Shown here one piece after another: positions 5,671 to 5,788 of a stretch of 5,788 nucleotides of DNA; the first letter of the stretch is position 1, and each line of letters begins with the position of its first letter. The stretch is from Helicobacteraceae bacterium. GTDB lineage: Bacteria; Campylobacterota; Campylobacteria; Campylobacterales; SZUA-545. The stretch spans positions 1-5,788 of the forward strand of contig JAITEA010000028.1 of assembly GCA_031282285.1 (NCBI GenBank), given 5' to 3'. Position numbers and translations under genes: made by a program. The notes under the pieces are model-generated. The model made no database searches. It saw only the letters and a program-made list of their open reading frames with translations, and was not told where the DNA came from.

Positions 5671-5788
5671 TTTTATAACTTTTTTGTGAGAATAACAATT
5701 TGATATTTCCTCGCTAGTATGAAAGGTAGGCTGAGACAAAAACCTTTCCTCTATTGTTTTACGGGCATTGTCGTCAAGAATAAGCATT
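5668..5788 (-). CDS. C-terminal end of an unknown gene entering from the right edge (partial)
   Basis: A minus-strand frame is open from the window edge to TAA 5670-5668, giving 39 residues if the ATG at 5787 is counted. It starts MLILDDNARKTIEERFLSQP and continues THTSEE-like polar sequence (FHTSEEISNCYSHKKVIK) to the stop. It is hydrophilic, with no membrane segment and no domain I recognise. Whether 5787 is the true start or an internal Met cannot be told because any ribosome site lies beyond the window. Codon use is AT-richer than in the housekeeping genes to the left, in keeping with an accessory region. Its stop abuts the RHS core fragment. In RHS loci small immunity genes commonly sit at this kind of junction, so an immunity protein is one possibility, but nothing in the residues proves it. 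Confidence 0.5.
   Translation of the reverse strand, partial: MLILDDNARKTIEERFLSQPTFHTSEEISNCYSHKKVIK

Noticed and set aside
5168..5788. CRISPR array, tRNA or insertion-sequence ends in the right-hand region
   Set aside because: No regularly spaced repeats, no cloverleaf, no transposase fragment, and no terminal inverted repeats with target duplications could be found by eye.

Overview
The window looks like a chromosomal segment of a Campylobacterota (epsilonproteobacterial) bacterium with moderate-to-high GC for that group. The evidence is the gene content and the gene pair. A ribosomal protein L28 gene sits directly upstream of a two-transmembrane RCK potassium channel, an adjacency I recall from Helicobacter pylori (HP0491 rpmB / HP0490 channel). 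Upstream regions carry -10-type elements of the form gcTAArATcgc without clear -35 boxes, as is usual for sigma-70 promoters in this phylum. Species cannot be named from the sequence.

Layout: at the left edge, bases 2-115 are the 3' end of a plus-strand gene with a possible NfeD-type C-terminal domain, followed by two hairpins (119-140 and 175-197). All other intact genes are on the minus strand. In transcription order (right to left) they are: a fused ADP-forming acyl-CoA synthetase (5129-3201) with its own promoter and terminator; creD, a polytopic inner-membrane protein (3050-1737); rpmB, ribosomal protein L28 (1660-1469), with a promoter-like element and a terminator-like hairpin; and a K+ channel with a cytoplasmic RCK domain (1393-272). 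There is no sign of a dedicated multi-gene pathway. The genes cover energy conservation from acyl-CoA, envelope, translation and K+ homeostasis, and probably form separate or only loosely coupled transcription units.

The right end (about 5168-5788) differs: it is AT-richer, fragmented and largely non-coding. It holds the C-terminal 39 codons of a minus-strand gene entering from the edge. One base after its stop comes a 33-codon reading frame carrying a clear RHS/YD-repeat core signature (RFGYIYYDPHTGCWTAKD). This looks like a decayed or displaced RHS C-terminal cassette and is the most likely accessory element in the window.

The two observations I would follow first are (1) a strong Shine-Dalgarno and ATG inside the channel gene exactly at the pore/RCK boundary, predicting a separately made soluble RCK subunit, and (2) the RHS remnant with its neighbouring partial gene. 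I did not find a convincing new multi-gene system.
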